This document shows, piece after piece, positions 41,956-50,314 of a stretch of DNA of 64,000 bases. Position 1 is the first letter of the stretch. The number at the start of each line of letters is the position of its first letter. Origin of the DNA: Bacillus badius NBRC 15713. Its GTDB lineage: Bacteria > Bacillota > Bacilli > Bacillales > Domibacillaceae. The notes beneath the pieces are model-generated. The model saw only the letters and a program-made list of their open reading frames with translations. It searched no databases and was not told the DNA's origin. A program made the translations under genes and the position numbers. The stretch spans positions 1 to 64,000 of the forward strand of contig NZ_BCVF01000016.1 in NCBI RefSeq assembly GCF_001591605.1. The letters are read 5' to 3'.

Positions 41956-42912
41956 ATGCTATTAGTGTCGCTGCCAGATCCATTGCCCGAAAAAGAAAGG
42001 GGTTATCTTACTGCATTTGTTTATCCGATGAAAGTGTATTTCCAAGAAAAGTTTTTAAATGCTGCACACGAAATTCCCTTACACAAGATCCAAATTTGGT
42101 TGACATATGGCTCTGATATCACAAAAGAAGCACTTAACCAAATGCCTTCATTGAAATGGATACAAGTGTTTCAATCAGGGATTGAAAAAGTTCCTTTGGA
42201 AGAATTGAAAAAACGGGGAATTTTATTAACAAACATTAAAGGAATCCATGGCATACCAATGTCTGAGCATGCAATAAGCACCATCTTATATTTCGCTAAA
42301 AACCTTGAGAAATATACCTTTAATAAGCAAAAACATCTATGGGATCGCTGCGGCCATGACGATGAAATATACGGAAAAACCATTTCTATCTTCGGGGCTG
42401 GCACAGTCGGTACAGCGATTGCAGAAAGATGTTGTGACTTTGGAATGCGTGTTATTGGAGTAAATACGAGCGGTGAACACAAGTCACCTTTCGATGAAAT
42501 GTACGCTATGAAAGACAAAGAAACGGTATTAAAGACAAGTGATTTTGTCCTGTTATTGCTTCCGAGCATTCCTGAAACCTATCACTGCATCAGCAGGCAT
42601 GAACTTTCTTTAATGAAAGAAAGCGCTTACTTAATCAACTTGGGACGTGGCTCCCTCATTAATAACCAAGATTTAATACACAGTTTGAAAAGCGGTTCGA
42701 TTAGAGGGGCTTCACTGGATGTGTTTGAAGAAGAACCCCTTCCAGAAGACAGCCCGCTATGGGAGACTCCCCATCTTCTGATTACGCCTCATATGGCTGC
42801 TCGAACATGGCGGTATTACGAAAGAGCTTTGGAGAAATTTGCTCTAAACTTCAACGCGTTTCAACAAGGCGAACAGCCCCCCTATATTATTAATTTGAAT
42901 AAAGGCTACTGA
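41956..42912 (+). CDS. D-2-hydroxyacid dehydrogenase
   Basis: NAD(P)-dependent dehydrogenase of 318 aa. Seen: LKWIQVFQSGIEKVPL (substrate domain), HGIPMSEHAISTILYFAK, the nucleotide fold GKTISIFGAGTVGTAIAERCCDFGMRV, INLGRGSLINNQDLI with the catalytic arginine region, and LDVFEEEPLPEDSPLWETPHLLITPH with the catalytic Glu and His. ATG at 41956 has AAAGGGGG five bases upstream and lies after the sigma-54 promoter; the upstream in-frame extension to 41788 would cover that promoter and is not coding. It is the first gene of the operon and probably reduces or oxidises a 2-keto/2-hydroxy acid from the imported substrate. Confidence 0.88.
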   Translation: MLLVSLPDPLPEKERGYLTAFVYPMKVYFQEKFLNAAHEIPLHKIQIWLTYGSDITKEALNQMPSLKWIQVFQSGIEKVPLEELKKRGILLTNIKGIHGIPMSEHAISTILYFAKNLEKYTFNKQKHLWDRCGHDDEIYGKTISIFGAGTVGTAIAERCCDFGMRVIGVNTSGEHKSPFDEMYAMKDKETVLKTSDFVLLLLPSIPETYHCISRHELSLMKESAYLINLGRGSLINNQDLIHSLKSGSIRGASLDVFEEEPLPEDSPLWETPHLLITPHMAARTWRYYERALEKFALNFNAFQQGEQPPYIINLNKGY

Positions 42913-42940
42913 AATAAAAACTTTATGGAGGCTAATGCAT

Positions 42941-43699
42941 ATGAAAAAACCAGAAGTCATACTTGGCAGCCAGCAAAGAAACATTGAAGAAGAGCGGCGA
43001 TATCGGAAGGAAAGGTTAGCGGCATCTTTTCGTTTATTCGCCAAATATGACTACGACATGGGTGTAGCAGGTCATATTACTGCTCGAGACCCCGAATACT
43101 CTGATCACTTTTGGGTAAATCCCTTTGCTATGGATTTTAGTCAAATCAAGGTATCCGACTTGGTACTAGCCAATCACCAAGGGAAAGTAATCCAAGGAAA
43201 CAAGCCGATTAATAAAGCAGCTTTTGCTATTCATTCAAGAATTCATGAAGCACGCCCTGATGTAATAGCTGCCGCTCACTCTCATTCGATTTACGGAAAA
43301 AGCTTTTCATCCCTAGGGAAGCTTCTTGACCCCATCACTCAAGATGCCTGCGCTTTTTATGAAGATCATGGCTTGTTTGATGACTATACAGGAGTGGTAC
43401 TCGACCTCGAAGAAGGCGAAAGAATAGCAAGGGCGCTAAAAAACTATAAGGCTGTTATTCTTCGTAACCATGGGCTATTAACAGTCGGACGGTCTGTGGA
43501 AGAAGCGGCATGGTGGTTTATTTCTATGGAGCGCTCCTGCCAAGCTCAATTGCTAGCTGAATCTGCAGGGAAGCCAATAAAAATTGACCACGAACAAGCA
43601 CTTAAAACCAGAGGACAAGTTGGCACATTCCAAGCAAAGATCAATTTCGAACCGATGTGGGAACGTATCATAAAACAAGAGCCTGATCTATTAAATTAA
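42941..43699 (+). CDS. Class II aldolase/adducin-family protein
   Basis: A 252-aa protein of the fuculose/ribulose-phosphate aldolase fold. Seen: MGVAGHITARDPEYSDHFWVNP, the zinc-ligand histidines in AAHSHSIYGKSF and in LRNHGLLTVG, and the catalytic-region E/D residues nearby. The second ATG (42941) has GGAGG nine bases upstream; the first (42935) is too close to it. Homologues without sugar-phosphate motifs act on hydroxy acids or as decarboxylases. It lies 28 bases after the dehydrogenase gene. Its substrate is unknown. Confidence 0.85.
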   Translation: MKKPEVILGSQQRNIEEERRYRKERLAASFRLFAKYDYDMGVAGHITARDPEYSDHFWVNPFAMDFSQIKVSDLVLANHQGKVIQGNKPINKAAFAIHSRIHEARPDVIAAAHSHSIYGKSFSSLGKLLDPITQDACAFYEDHGLFDDYTGVVLDLEEGERIARALKNYKAVILRNHGLLTVGRSVEEAAWWFISMERSCQAQLLAESAGKPIKIDHEQALKTRGQVGTFQAKINFEPMWERIIKQEPDLLN

Positions 43700-43715
43700 T
43701 GAAGAGGTGCTATTT

Positions 43716-44747
43716 ATGAAAAGAAAAATGTTATTGCCAATCATATCGGGCCTGCTAGTAGTTTTCTTTGCTTTAGCCGGCTGTTCTTCAGGGAACTCAA
43801 GTGCTGATGCTGGCGGCAAAAATGGCAAGATAGAGCTTAAATTAACTCATGCTGTACCGGAAGACCATGCCTCCCATTTAGCATTAGTAGCATTCAAAGA
43901 GAAACTCGCTGAAAAATCAAACGGGAAAATTGATTTAAAAATCTTTCCTAATGGTCAGCTATATGCTTCGGACCGTGAGGCTGTTGAAGCAACGCAGCTA
44001 GGAAATGTAGATATGACGATGGTTGCCACCCCGACAATGGCTAGTTTCGAACCTGCCTTTATGGTATTTGATTTGCCGTTCCTTTTCGACAATAGAGACG
44101 AGGCGCACAAAGCTCTAGACGGTGAATTAGGAAAAAAATTGAACGAGCTGCTTCCTTCTCAAAAACTTGTTGGCCTTGGATATGGCGAAAATGGCTTTCG
44201 TCAATATTTAAATAACGTGCGCCCGATTCACAAGCCCTCCGATTTCAAAGGATTGAAATTTCGTGTAATTGAAAACAAATTGTATCAAGACGCCTTCGAT
44301 GAAATGGGAGCAAACTCTTCCCCACTTGCTTTCGGTGAAACTTACTCCGCCCTTCAGCAAAATACCTTTGATGGGATGGATAGCCCGGTTTCGTTAGTTT
44401 ATGCAATGAAGTTTTATGAAGTACAAAAGTATTTAACTATTGGTGATCAAACCTATGCTCCTCTCATCACAGTCATCAATAAGGAAAAACTAGACTCGAT
44501 GCCTGAAGATTTAAAAGAGATTCTACTTGCAGAAGCCCAAAAGATGTCCGTTCATCAGAGAGAGTTAGCTTATCAACAAGATACGGAACAATTGAAAAAG
44601 CTAAAAGAAGCGGGAATGGAAGTAAATAAACTATCTGATAAAGATAAGAAAAAGTTTAAAAGTCACCTTCAGCCTATCTACGATAAATACAGCGACCAAA
44701 TCGGAAAAGACTATCTGGATGCAGCAATAGCAGCTGCCAAAGAATAA
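43716..44747 (+). CDS. dctP: TRAP transporter solute-binding protein (DctP family)
   Basis: A 343-aa lipoprotein that captures the substrate outside the cell. Seen: signal peptide with lipobox LAGCSSG, then LKLTHAVPEDHASHLALVAFKEKLAEKSNGKIDLKIFPNGQLYASDREAVEATQLG and PSDFKGLKFRVIEN containing the arginine that usually binds the carboxylate of the ligand. ATG at 43716 has AAGAGGTG six bases before it. It pairs with the DctQ and DctM genes that follow. The conserved Arg indicates an organic-acid ligand; its identity is not visible in the sequence. Confidence 0.92.
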   Translation: MKRKMLLPIISGLLVVFFALAGCSSGNSSADAGGKNGKIELKLTHAVPEDHASHLALVAFKEKLAEKSNGKIDLKIFPNGQLYASDREAVEATQLGNVDMTMVATPTMASFEPAFMVFDLPFLFDNRDEAHKALDGELGKKLNELLPSQKLVGLGYGENGFRQYLNNVRPIHKPSDFKGLKFRVIENKLYQDAFDEMGANSSPLAFGETYSALQQNTFDGMDSPVSLVYAMKFYEVQKYLTIGDQTYAPLITVINKEKLDSMPEDLKEILLAEAQKMSVHQRELAYQQDTEQLKKLKEAGMEVNKLSDKDKKKFKSHLQPIYDKYSDQIGKDYLDAAIAAAKE

Positions 44748-44779
44748 TTAAGTAAAGGGCCGAATAGGGGGAGCAATAA

Positions 44780-45274
44780 ATGATCCGAAAAAGTATACGG
44801 GATGCAAAAATTGAAGAATGGCTGCTCGTCGCCTCTTTATTATTGATCATTATTTTAGTATTTACACAAGTCGTTTTCAGATATTTAATTAGTTCTTCTC
44901 TTGGATGGAGCGAGGAACTCTCTAGATATGTATTAATTTGGATAGCCTGGATTAGTGCCGCCTATTCGGTTCGAACTCAAAAGCATATTCGGGTAGAACT
45001 GATAAAAAACATTTGCAATGAGCCTTTACGAAAAATCATTGAGCTCATTGCACTCGTTCTTTGGTTCTTCTTCGCTCTATTTCTTGTTGCCAATGGAACT
45101 CAGCTCATCTTAAATATTCATGGAACCGGCCAAGTCAGCCCTTCTAATGGCATTCCAATGTGGATCGTTTATCTAGCCGTACCAATTGGAGGAAGTCTGA
45201 TGGCATTAAGACTCATCCAGCAGGCGGTTTACATTTTCAAACCGCACCTGCACGAAGAGGAGGCGGAAAATTGA
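44780..45274 (+). CDS. dctQ: TRAP transporter small membrane subunit (DctQ)
   Basis: A 164-aa protein with four predicted transmembrane helices (about residues 14-34, 45-65, 86-106, 127-148). Seen: the family segment SSLGWSEELSRYVLIWIAWISAAYSVRTQKHIRVEL. AGGGGGAGC precedes the ATG. Its stop overlaps the DctM start by four bases. It forms the small membrane component that partners the large DctM subunit. Confidence 0.9.
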   Translation: MIRKSIRDAKIEEWLLVASLLLIIILVFTQVVFRYLISSSLGWSEELSRYVLIWIAWISAAYSVRTQKHIRVELIKNICNEPLRKIIELIALVLWFFFALFLVANGTQLILNIHGTGQVSPSNGIPMWIVYLAVPIGGSLMALRLIQQAVYIFKPHLHEEEAEN

Positions 45275-46617
45275 CAACGATCGCATTATTTTTATCTCTG
45301 TTTCTATTAATTGCTTTAAGCGTTCCGATCGGTATTGCGATCGGGCTATCTACTTTATTTACTGCCCTGTTTTTCACCGACAGCATTCCTGTCATGACCT
45401 TGACCCAAAAAGTCTTCACATCTCTTGACTCTTTTCCAATTATGGCTATTCCCTTTTTTATGATGGCCGGGATTTTAATGGGAAAAGGCGGTGTCTCCAA
45501 AAGACTGCTTGATTTTGCCGGCTCCTTGGTAGGGTTTGTAGCGGGTGGCCTGGCAATGGTAACTGTCCTTACCTGCATGTTCTTCTCAGCCATCTCTGGT
45601 TCGGGACCGGCCACCGTAGCAGCCATCGGTTCGTTTATGATTCCAGCAATGGAGCGGGAAAAATACGGACGGGGATTTGCAGCGGCCATTACAGCTTCTG
45701 CCGGAGCAATCGGTGTCATTATTCCGCCGAGCATCCCCTTTGTTTTATACGGAGTCATTGGCGGAGTATCCATTGGAAGCTTGTTTCTTGCAGGAATCCT
45801 TCCTGGGATTATGATTGGCCTATCTTTGATGATCGCCTCTTATTTCATTATTAAACGAAAATCTGTAAAAAACGCAGAAAATACAGCCAGTCAATTTAAC
45901 GTGCTTGATGAGACTTCTGTAACCATTGAACAAATGAATGTAAAAAGAATCAGCTTTAAGCATGTTCTTCAAACATTTTATGAGGCAAAGTGGGCTCTTC
46001 TAACCCCAGTTATCATCCTCGGAGGCATTTATGGAAGCATCTTTACCCCGACTGAATCGGCAGCTGTAGCCATTATGTATGGTTTAATTGTAGGCAAATT
46101 TATTCATAAAGAATTAAGCTGGAAAGATGTATATGATAGCGCCCTGGAAACCATCCAAGTTATCGGAGCGACATTATATATGATCGGCTTGTCTATTGCC
46201 TTCGCCTATGTGTTAAATATTGAACAAATTCCGCAGCAAATCGCTGACTTCATTTTAGGATTCTCTACGAACGTGTATGTTGTTTTATTGCTGATTATTT
46301 TATTTTTGCTCGTGGTAGGCGCTTTTTTAGATACGATTGCAGCATTAGTTATTCTAACCCCTATCTTGCTGCCGATTGTCACACAAATTGGCGTTGATCC
46401 CGTTCACTTTGGAGTTATTCTGGTGACAGCCCTTGCTATTGGATTTATTACTCCGCCCGTGGGCGTCAATCTATTTGTCGCTTCTGCTATAGGAAACATT
46501 TCTATTGAAAAGATCGCTGTTGCGGCAATACCGTTATTTATTGTCATGCTGGCAATATTATTTTTATTAAGTTATGTTCCTTTTTTTTCCACCTTCCTGC
46601 CGAGCTTGTCCACCTAA
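45271..46617 (+). CDS. dctM: TRAP transporter large permease (DctM)
   Basis: A 448-aa permease with about 12 transmembrane helices. Seen: PFFMMAGILMGKGGVSKRLLDFAGSLVG, FFSAISGSGPATVAAIGSFMIPAMEREKYGRGFAAAITASAGAIGVIIPPSIPFVLYG and the C-terminal ITPPVGVNLFVASAIGNISIE, all hallmark DctM motifs. The start is TTG at 45271: AGGAGG is seven bases upstream and TTGA overlaps the DctQ stop. A longer upstream frame from 45160 merely overlaps DctQ in another phase. Confidence 0.92.
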   Translation: MTTIALFLSLFLLIALSVPIGIAIGLSTLFTALFFTDSIPVMTLTQKVFTSLDSFPIMAIPFFMMAGILMGKGGVSKRLLDFAGSLVGFVAGGLAMVTVLTCMFFSAISGSGPATVAAIGSFMIPAMEREKYGRGFAAAITASAGAIGVIIPPSIPFVLYGVIGGVSIGSLFLAGILPGIMIGLSLMIASYFIIKRKSVKNAENTASQFNVLDETSVTIEQMNVKRISFKHVLQTFYEAKWALLTPVIILGGIYGSIFTPTESAAVAIMYGLIVGKFIHKELSWKDVYDSALETIQVIGATLYMIGLSIAFAYVLNIEQIPQQIADFILGFSTNVYVVLLLIILFLLVVGAFLDTIAALVILTPILLPIVTQIGVDPVHFGVILVTALAIGFITPPVGVNLFVASAIGNISIEKIAVAAIPLFIVMLAILFLLSYVPFFSTFLPSLST

Positions 46618-46659
46618 CTCAAAAACAAAAATGCTTCACGAACGATGGAGGTTTTTCAC

Positions 46660-48279
46660 ATGATGACTCACCTGTACGCAGACACAGTATTTCATAACGG
46701 CTTCATTGCCTCAATGGACAGTAAGCAAAACACGTACGAGGCGATGGCGATAAAAGATGGCAAGATTCTCTCCCTTCATACAGATCTATTGATTAAAGAA
46801 TATATCGGACCTGATACTAACGTAATTGATTTAGAGGGAAAAACTGTTCTCCCCGGCTTTATTGATGCTCATCAGCATATGTTTAATACAGGATTTAATT
46901 TATTGAATGTGAATTGTGATTGCTCTTCTGCCGCTGAACTCATTTATGCCATAAAAGAACGGGCAAATGAAATCGGTCCAGATGACTGGATTATCGGATG
47001 GGGCTACAACGAATCAAACTTCACACATGACGAACCAATTAATAAGCACTCTCTTGCGGGGATCAGCAATCCCGTGTTCATTTCAAGATACTGTTTGCAT
47101 ACCGCCGTCGTCAATGAACGAGCACTTCAACTAGCAAATATCTCTAAAGACTCGCAAGTTGAAGGAGGAATCATTGAAAAAGATGAATCTGGAGAATTAA
47201 CTGGCGTTCTGAAAGAAAGAGCCATGGACCTAGTAAAGAACGCCCTGCCTTCCTATGATGAGGAATCTCTTAAAAAAATGCTTTTACGAGCAAACGAAGA
47301 GTATATTCGTTATGGCATCACTAGTGTACATGAAACAGGTCTTGGATTCTTTTCCGGCTCCATGAATGAATTTAAGGTGTTGCAGCAATTGCAGGAAGAC
47401 AAGAAATTAAATGTCAGAATATACGCCATGATTCTTACGGATTTCTTTGATTATCTGAACGGAATGAAACTGCAGGGTAACTTCGGCAATGAATACTTGA
47501 AGATAGGGTCTGTTAAGCTGTTTTGTGATGGAACATTAGGGGGACAAACAGCCGCCTTATCAAGCCCTTACCTTAACTCAGACAGCAACCAAGGCTTGTA
47601 TATGTATTCTGATGATGAACTGGAGCGGAGAATTATAGATGCTCATGAAGCAGGATACCAGATTGCTGTTCATGCAATGGGAGATGCAGCCATCGAAAAA
47701 ATCCTGCTGCTGTTTGAAAAAGCCTTGAAAAAGCACCCAAGAAAAGATCACCGTCATCGCATTGAGCATGCTGCTGTAACAAGAGAAGATTTGATCCAAA
47801 AGATGAGTGATCTTTCTGTCATCCCTATCCCCCAATACGGGCTTATTTATGAAATGGGCGACATTTATATGAAAGTTTTAGATGAACCGGCTTATAACTA
47901 TGTATTTGCCAGTAAAATCTTTTATGATAAAGGACTACAACCAGCAGGGAGCTCTGATAGCCCGGTGATTCATTTCTCACCTTTACATGGTATTTATTCA
48001 GCTATGAGCCGAAAAACAAAAAGCGATACAACTTATCTTCCAGAACAAAGACTTAGCTTGCTGGAAGCTATTGAAACCTATACTGTATTCGCTGCTCGCG
48101 CTGCTTTTGACGAAAAAATAAAAGGAACCTTGGAAATCGGAAAACTGGCTGACATGGTGGTTCTTCCCGCTAACTTTTTGCAGTTTAGTGCGGATCAAGT
48201 TCGAGACACCAAAGTAGATATGACTATTATTGGCGGTGATGTCGTTTTTCAGCATGAAAGGAGCTATCACAATGGTTGA
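46660..48279 (+). CDS. YtcJ-like metal-dependent amidohydrolase
   Basis: A 539-aa amidohydrolase-3 family protein. Seen: VLPGFIDAHQHMF (HxH metal ligands), GWGYNESNF, GSVKLFCDGTLGGQTAALSSPY (lysine and aspartate region), AVHAMGDAAIEKIL, HRIEHAA and AGSSDSPVIHFSPL. The tandem ATGs at 46660 follow GGAGG by eight bases. Relatives hydrolyse amides or formyl groups of exo-acting type. It lies between a TRAP permease and a carbamoylase-like hydrolase, so an imported amide, hydantoin-like or N-substituted acid would make sense. The precise reaction is unknown. Confidence 0.87.
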   Translation: MMTHLYADTVFHNGFIASMDSKQNTYEAMAIKDGKILSLHTDLLIKEYIGPDTNVIDLEGKTVLPGFIDAHQHMFNTGFNLLNVNCDCSSAAELIYAIKERANEIGPDDWIIGWGYNESNFTHDEPINKHSLAGISNPVFISRYCLHTAVVNERALQLANISKDSQVEGGIIEKDESGELTGVLKERAMDLVKNALPSYDEESLKKMLLRANEEYIRYGITSVHETGLGFFSGSMNEFKVLQQLQEDKKLNVRIYAMILTDFFDYLNGMKLQGNFGNEYLKIGSVKLFCDGTLGGQTAALSSPYLNSDSNQGLYMYSDDELERRIIDAHEAGYQIAVHAMGDAAIEKILLLFEKALKKHPRKDHRHRIEHAAVTREDLIQKMSDLSVIPIPQYGLIYEMGDIYMKVLDEPAYNYVFASKIFYDKGLQPAGSSDSPVIHFSPLHGIYSAMSRKTKSDTTYLPEQRLSLLEAIETYTVFAARAAFDEKIKGTLEIGKLADMVVLPANFLQFSADQVRDTKVDMTIIGGDVVFQHERSYHNG

Positions 48280-49516
48280 AAAGACACTGTCTATAAATCT
48301 TTGCAGGCTTATGGAAACCATTCAAATGAGCGGCCAAATTGGCAGTCTGGATAAAGGAGGGCTTTGTCGTTTAGCTTTGACTGATGAAGACAAGCAAATG
48401 CGGGATTTGTTTGTTAAATGGCTGAAAGAGGCAGACTTGGCTGTACGATTTGATGATTTTGGCAACATTTATGGCAGAAAGGAAGGAACAAATCCTACAG
48501 CAGCTGCTATTCTTATTGGCTCCCATCTGGATACACAACCAGAGGGCGGCCGGTACGATGGCATATTAGGCGTATTATCCTCTCTTGAAGTACTACGTAC
48601 ATTGAATGAACAGCCTATTGACCTAGAGCGTCCCGTTGAGATCGTTTGTTTTACCAATGAGGAGGGCGCTCGATTCGAGCCTCCGATCATGGGTGCCGGC
48701 GGCCTGGCTGGCGTGTTTGAGAAATCATTTATTTTTAATTGTACAGATAAGGACAACAAAACCTTCGGAGAAGAATTGGAAAGAATCGGCTACAAAGGGT
48801 CTCAAAAAAATCGGATTGATGGCATTTTCAGCTTCATTGAGTTGCATATTGAACAAGGTCCCGTTCTCGAATGCGAAAATGTTGATATTGGAATAGTTAC
48901 CGGCATACAAGGAATGAATTGGTTAGAAGCTAAAGTAATCGGCCAAGCTGACCATGCAGGACCCACCCCCATGTCTATGAGAAAAGATGCTCTTGCTGCT
49001 GCCTCTAAAATGATCACGGAAATTCAACAGATTGTAACAGAACAAGACACAGAAGCTACCGCAACCGTTGGACGTTTATCATTAGTCCCAAATTCGATCA
49101 ACTGTGTTCCTGGAGAAGTAACATTCTCTATTGATATTAGACATTCAGATGACCGAATACGTAAACACTTGCATTCAGAGGTTCTGCAAAGAATCAGTAC
49201 TATTGCGGTGATAGAGAATGTTCAAATTGAAGTGAAGGAAATTTGGGAAACAGATTCCAGTCATTTCTCACAGGAGTTAATTGACTGTATGACAGAACAA
49301 GCGAGGCTTTTAGGTTACAGCACAAAGAAAATGATCAGCGGGGCTGGCCACGATGCTAAATACATAAACAAACTAGCAAATACAGCCATGATCTTTGTTC
49401 CCAGTGCTGGAGGGAAAAGCCATTGTCAAGAAGAGTTCACAGAGGAAGCAGCTATTGAAAAAGGGGCAAATTTGCTACTACGCATTGTACAAAAACTTGC
49501 TGGCGGGGATAAATAA
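48272..49516 (+). CDS. M20-type N-carbamoylase/allantoate amidohydrolase-like hydrolase
   Basis: A 414-aa zinc hydrolase of the Zn-dependent carbamoylase family (AllC, L-N-carbamoylase, beta-ureidopropionase). Seen: IGSHLDTQPEGGRYDGILGVL with two metal ligands, FTNEEGARFEPPIMGAGGLAG with the catalytic Glu pair, ELHIEQGPVLE, WLEAKVIGQADHAGPTPM, and SGAGHDAKYINK with IFVPSAGGKSHCQEE at the C-terminus. The ATG at 48272 overlaps the previous stop by eight bases and has AAAGGAG eight bases upstream. It is the last gene of the sigma-54 operon; a terminator follows. It probably removes a carbamoyl or similar N-group. It might also serve the pyrimidine pathway, but it is 11 kb away and differently controlled. 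Confidence 0.87.
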   Translation: MVEKTLSINLCRLMETIQMSGQIGSLDKGGLCRLALTDEDKQMRDLFVKWLKEADLAVRFDDFGNIYGRKEGTNPTAAAILIGSHLDTQPEGGRYDGILGVLSSLEVLRTLNEQPIDLERPVEIVCFTNEEGARFEPPIMGAGGLAGVFEKSFIFNCTDKDNKTFGEELERIGYKGSQKNRIDGIFSFIELHIEQGPVLECENVDIGIVTGIQGMNWLEAKVIGQADHAGPTPMSMRKDALAAASKMITEIQQIVTEQDTEATATVGRLSLVPNSINCVPGEVTFSIDIRHSDDRIRKHLHSEVLQRISTIAVIENVQIEVKEIWETDSSHFSQELIDCMTEQARLLGYSTKKMISGAGHDAKYINKLANTAMIFVPSAGGKSHCQEEFTEEAAIEKGANLLLRIVQKLAGGDK

Positions 49517-49562
49517 GGAATCAAAAAATGAACCTCCTTCAAAGCCGCTTAGCCGGCCCATA

Positions 49563-49611
49563 AAAAAAGCTAGCGAAAGATCTTTTCTCAATCTTACGCT
49601 AGCCTTTTTTT
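49563..49611. terminator. Terminator of the sigma-54 TRAP operon
   Basis: Arms GCTAGCG / CGCTAGC extended by AAGAT / ATCTT, followed by CTTTTTTT on the plus strand and preceded by an A run, so it also suits the minus-strand gene at 49625. Confidence 0.88.
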
Positions 49612-49624
49612 AGCCTCTCCCCTG

Positions 49625-49963
49625 CTATTGAACAGGTTCGTATCCTTTCTCTTCTCTCTTTCCCTTTACTTTATCGATCTTATCAATAAACATTTGAAAT
49701 ACTTTTTTCTTTTCTTCCAGATCCGTGATTTCTACTTTCAGTTGATTGAACCTCTTCTCAAACGGGGCATGATAGAGCTCGCGGATGCTGTGAATAATAT
49801 CCTCATTGATCGTTGACTGGATCACCTGTTTCGTAATGCTGAATTTATAGGAATAAATTTGCAGTTCCCGCTTCACCTCTTCATATTGTTTATCTATCTC
49901 ATTGAGCAGTTCATCGATTTCCTGTTTCCATTCATCTAGAGATTTTTTTACATGTTCCTCCAT
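49625..49963 (-). CDS. Coiled-coil protein of unknown function
   Basis: A 112-aa highly charged, almost wholly helical protein. Two heptad-rich segments (about residues 5-48 and 70-100: DELLNEIDKQYEEVKRELQIY, FNQLKVEITDLEEKKKVFQMF) suggest a helical hairpin. There is no signal peptide, membrane span or known domain. AAAGGAG is seven bases before the ATG. It is alone on its strand between the TRAP operon terminator and a long intergenic gap. Confidence 0.6.
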   Translation of the reverse strand: MEEHVKKSLDEWKQEIDELLNEIDKQYEEVKRELQIYSYKFSITKQVIQSTINEDIIHSIRELYHAPFEKRFNQLKVEITDLEEKKKVFQMFIDKIDKVKGKREEKGYEPVQ

Positions 49964-50314
49964 ACTTAGACTCCTTTTATACGTCGTAGTAGATCTTGAT
50001 TTAATGACTATTTTTCATTGTATCAATTGGAGTTTTCGCCCCTATTTCTATGAAATTACATTGGAATGAAAAATAAGTAACAACCAAAGCATCTTCAAAA
50101 CATTTACAGAAAAAGCGGAGTCACAAACAGAACGAGCCTTTTATCGTTAATGATATACAAAGATGCATAGTCAAAAATCTCTCATCAAAAGCGGAACGGT
50201 TTAGCAGCAGCCTTTATTCGTCTTGACAATTCCAGTGCTTTCCATAGATGATATGATTATAGAAGAAACTGGTTTGTTTTTGTCTGATAGTTTAAATAGA
50301 TAGGAGTTTAGGCA
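49964..50314. other. Intergenic region before the membrane nuclease gene
   Basis: About 350 bases without a gene. A TTGACA at 50223-50228 is the only strong -35 hexamer; no -10 at ideal spacing follows. No other structure was recognised. Confidence 0.35.

Noticed and set aside
45160-45270. Upstream extension of the DctM reading frame
   Set aside because: It only overlaps DctQ in another phase; the TTG at 45271 has a strong AGGAGG and a TTGA overlap with the DctQ stop.
45237-45773. A 178-codon minus-strand frame opposite DctM
   Set aside because: Proline/alanine-rich antisense shadow of a strongly supported membrane protein gene; no ribosome site.
50223-50260. Sigma-A promoter with TTGACA before the nuclease gene
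   Set aside because: No -10 element at 16-18 base spacing; kept only as a note.
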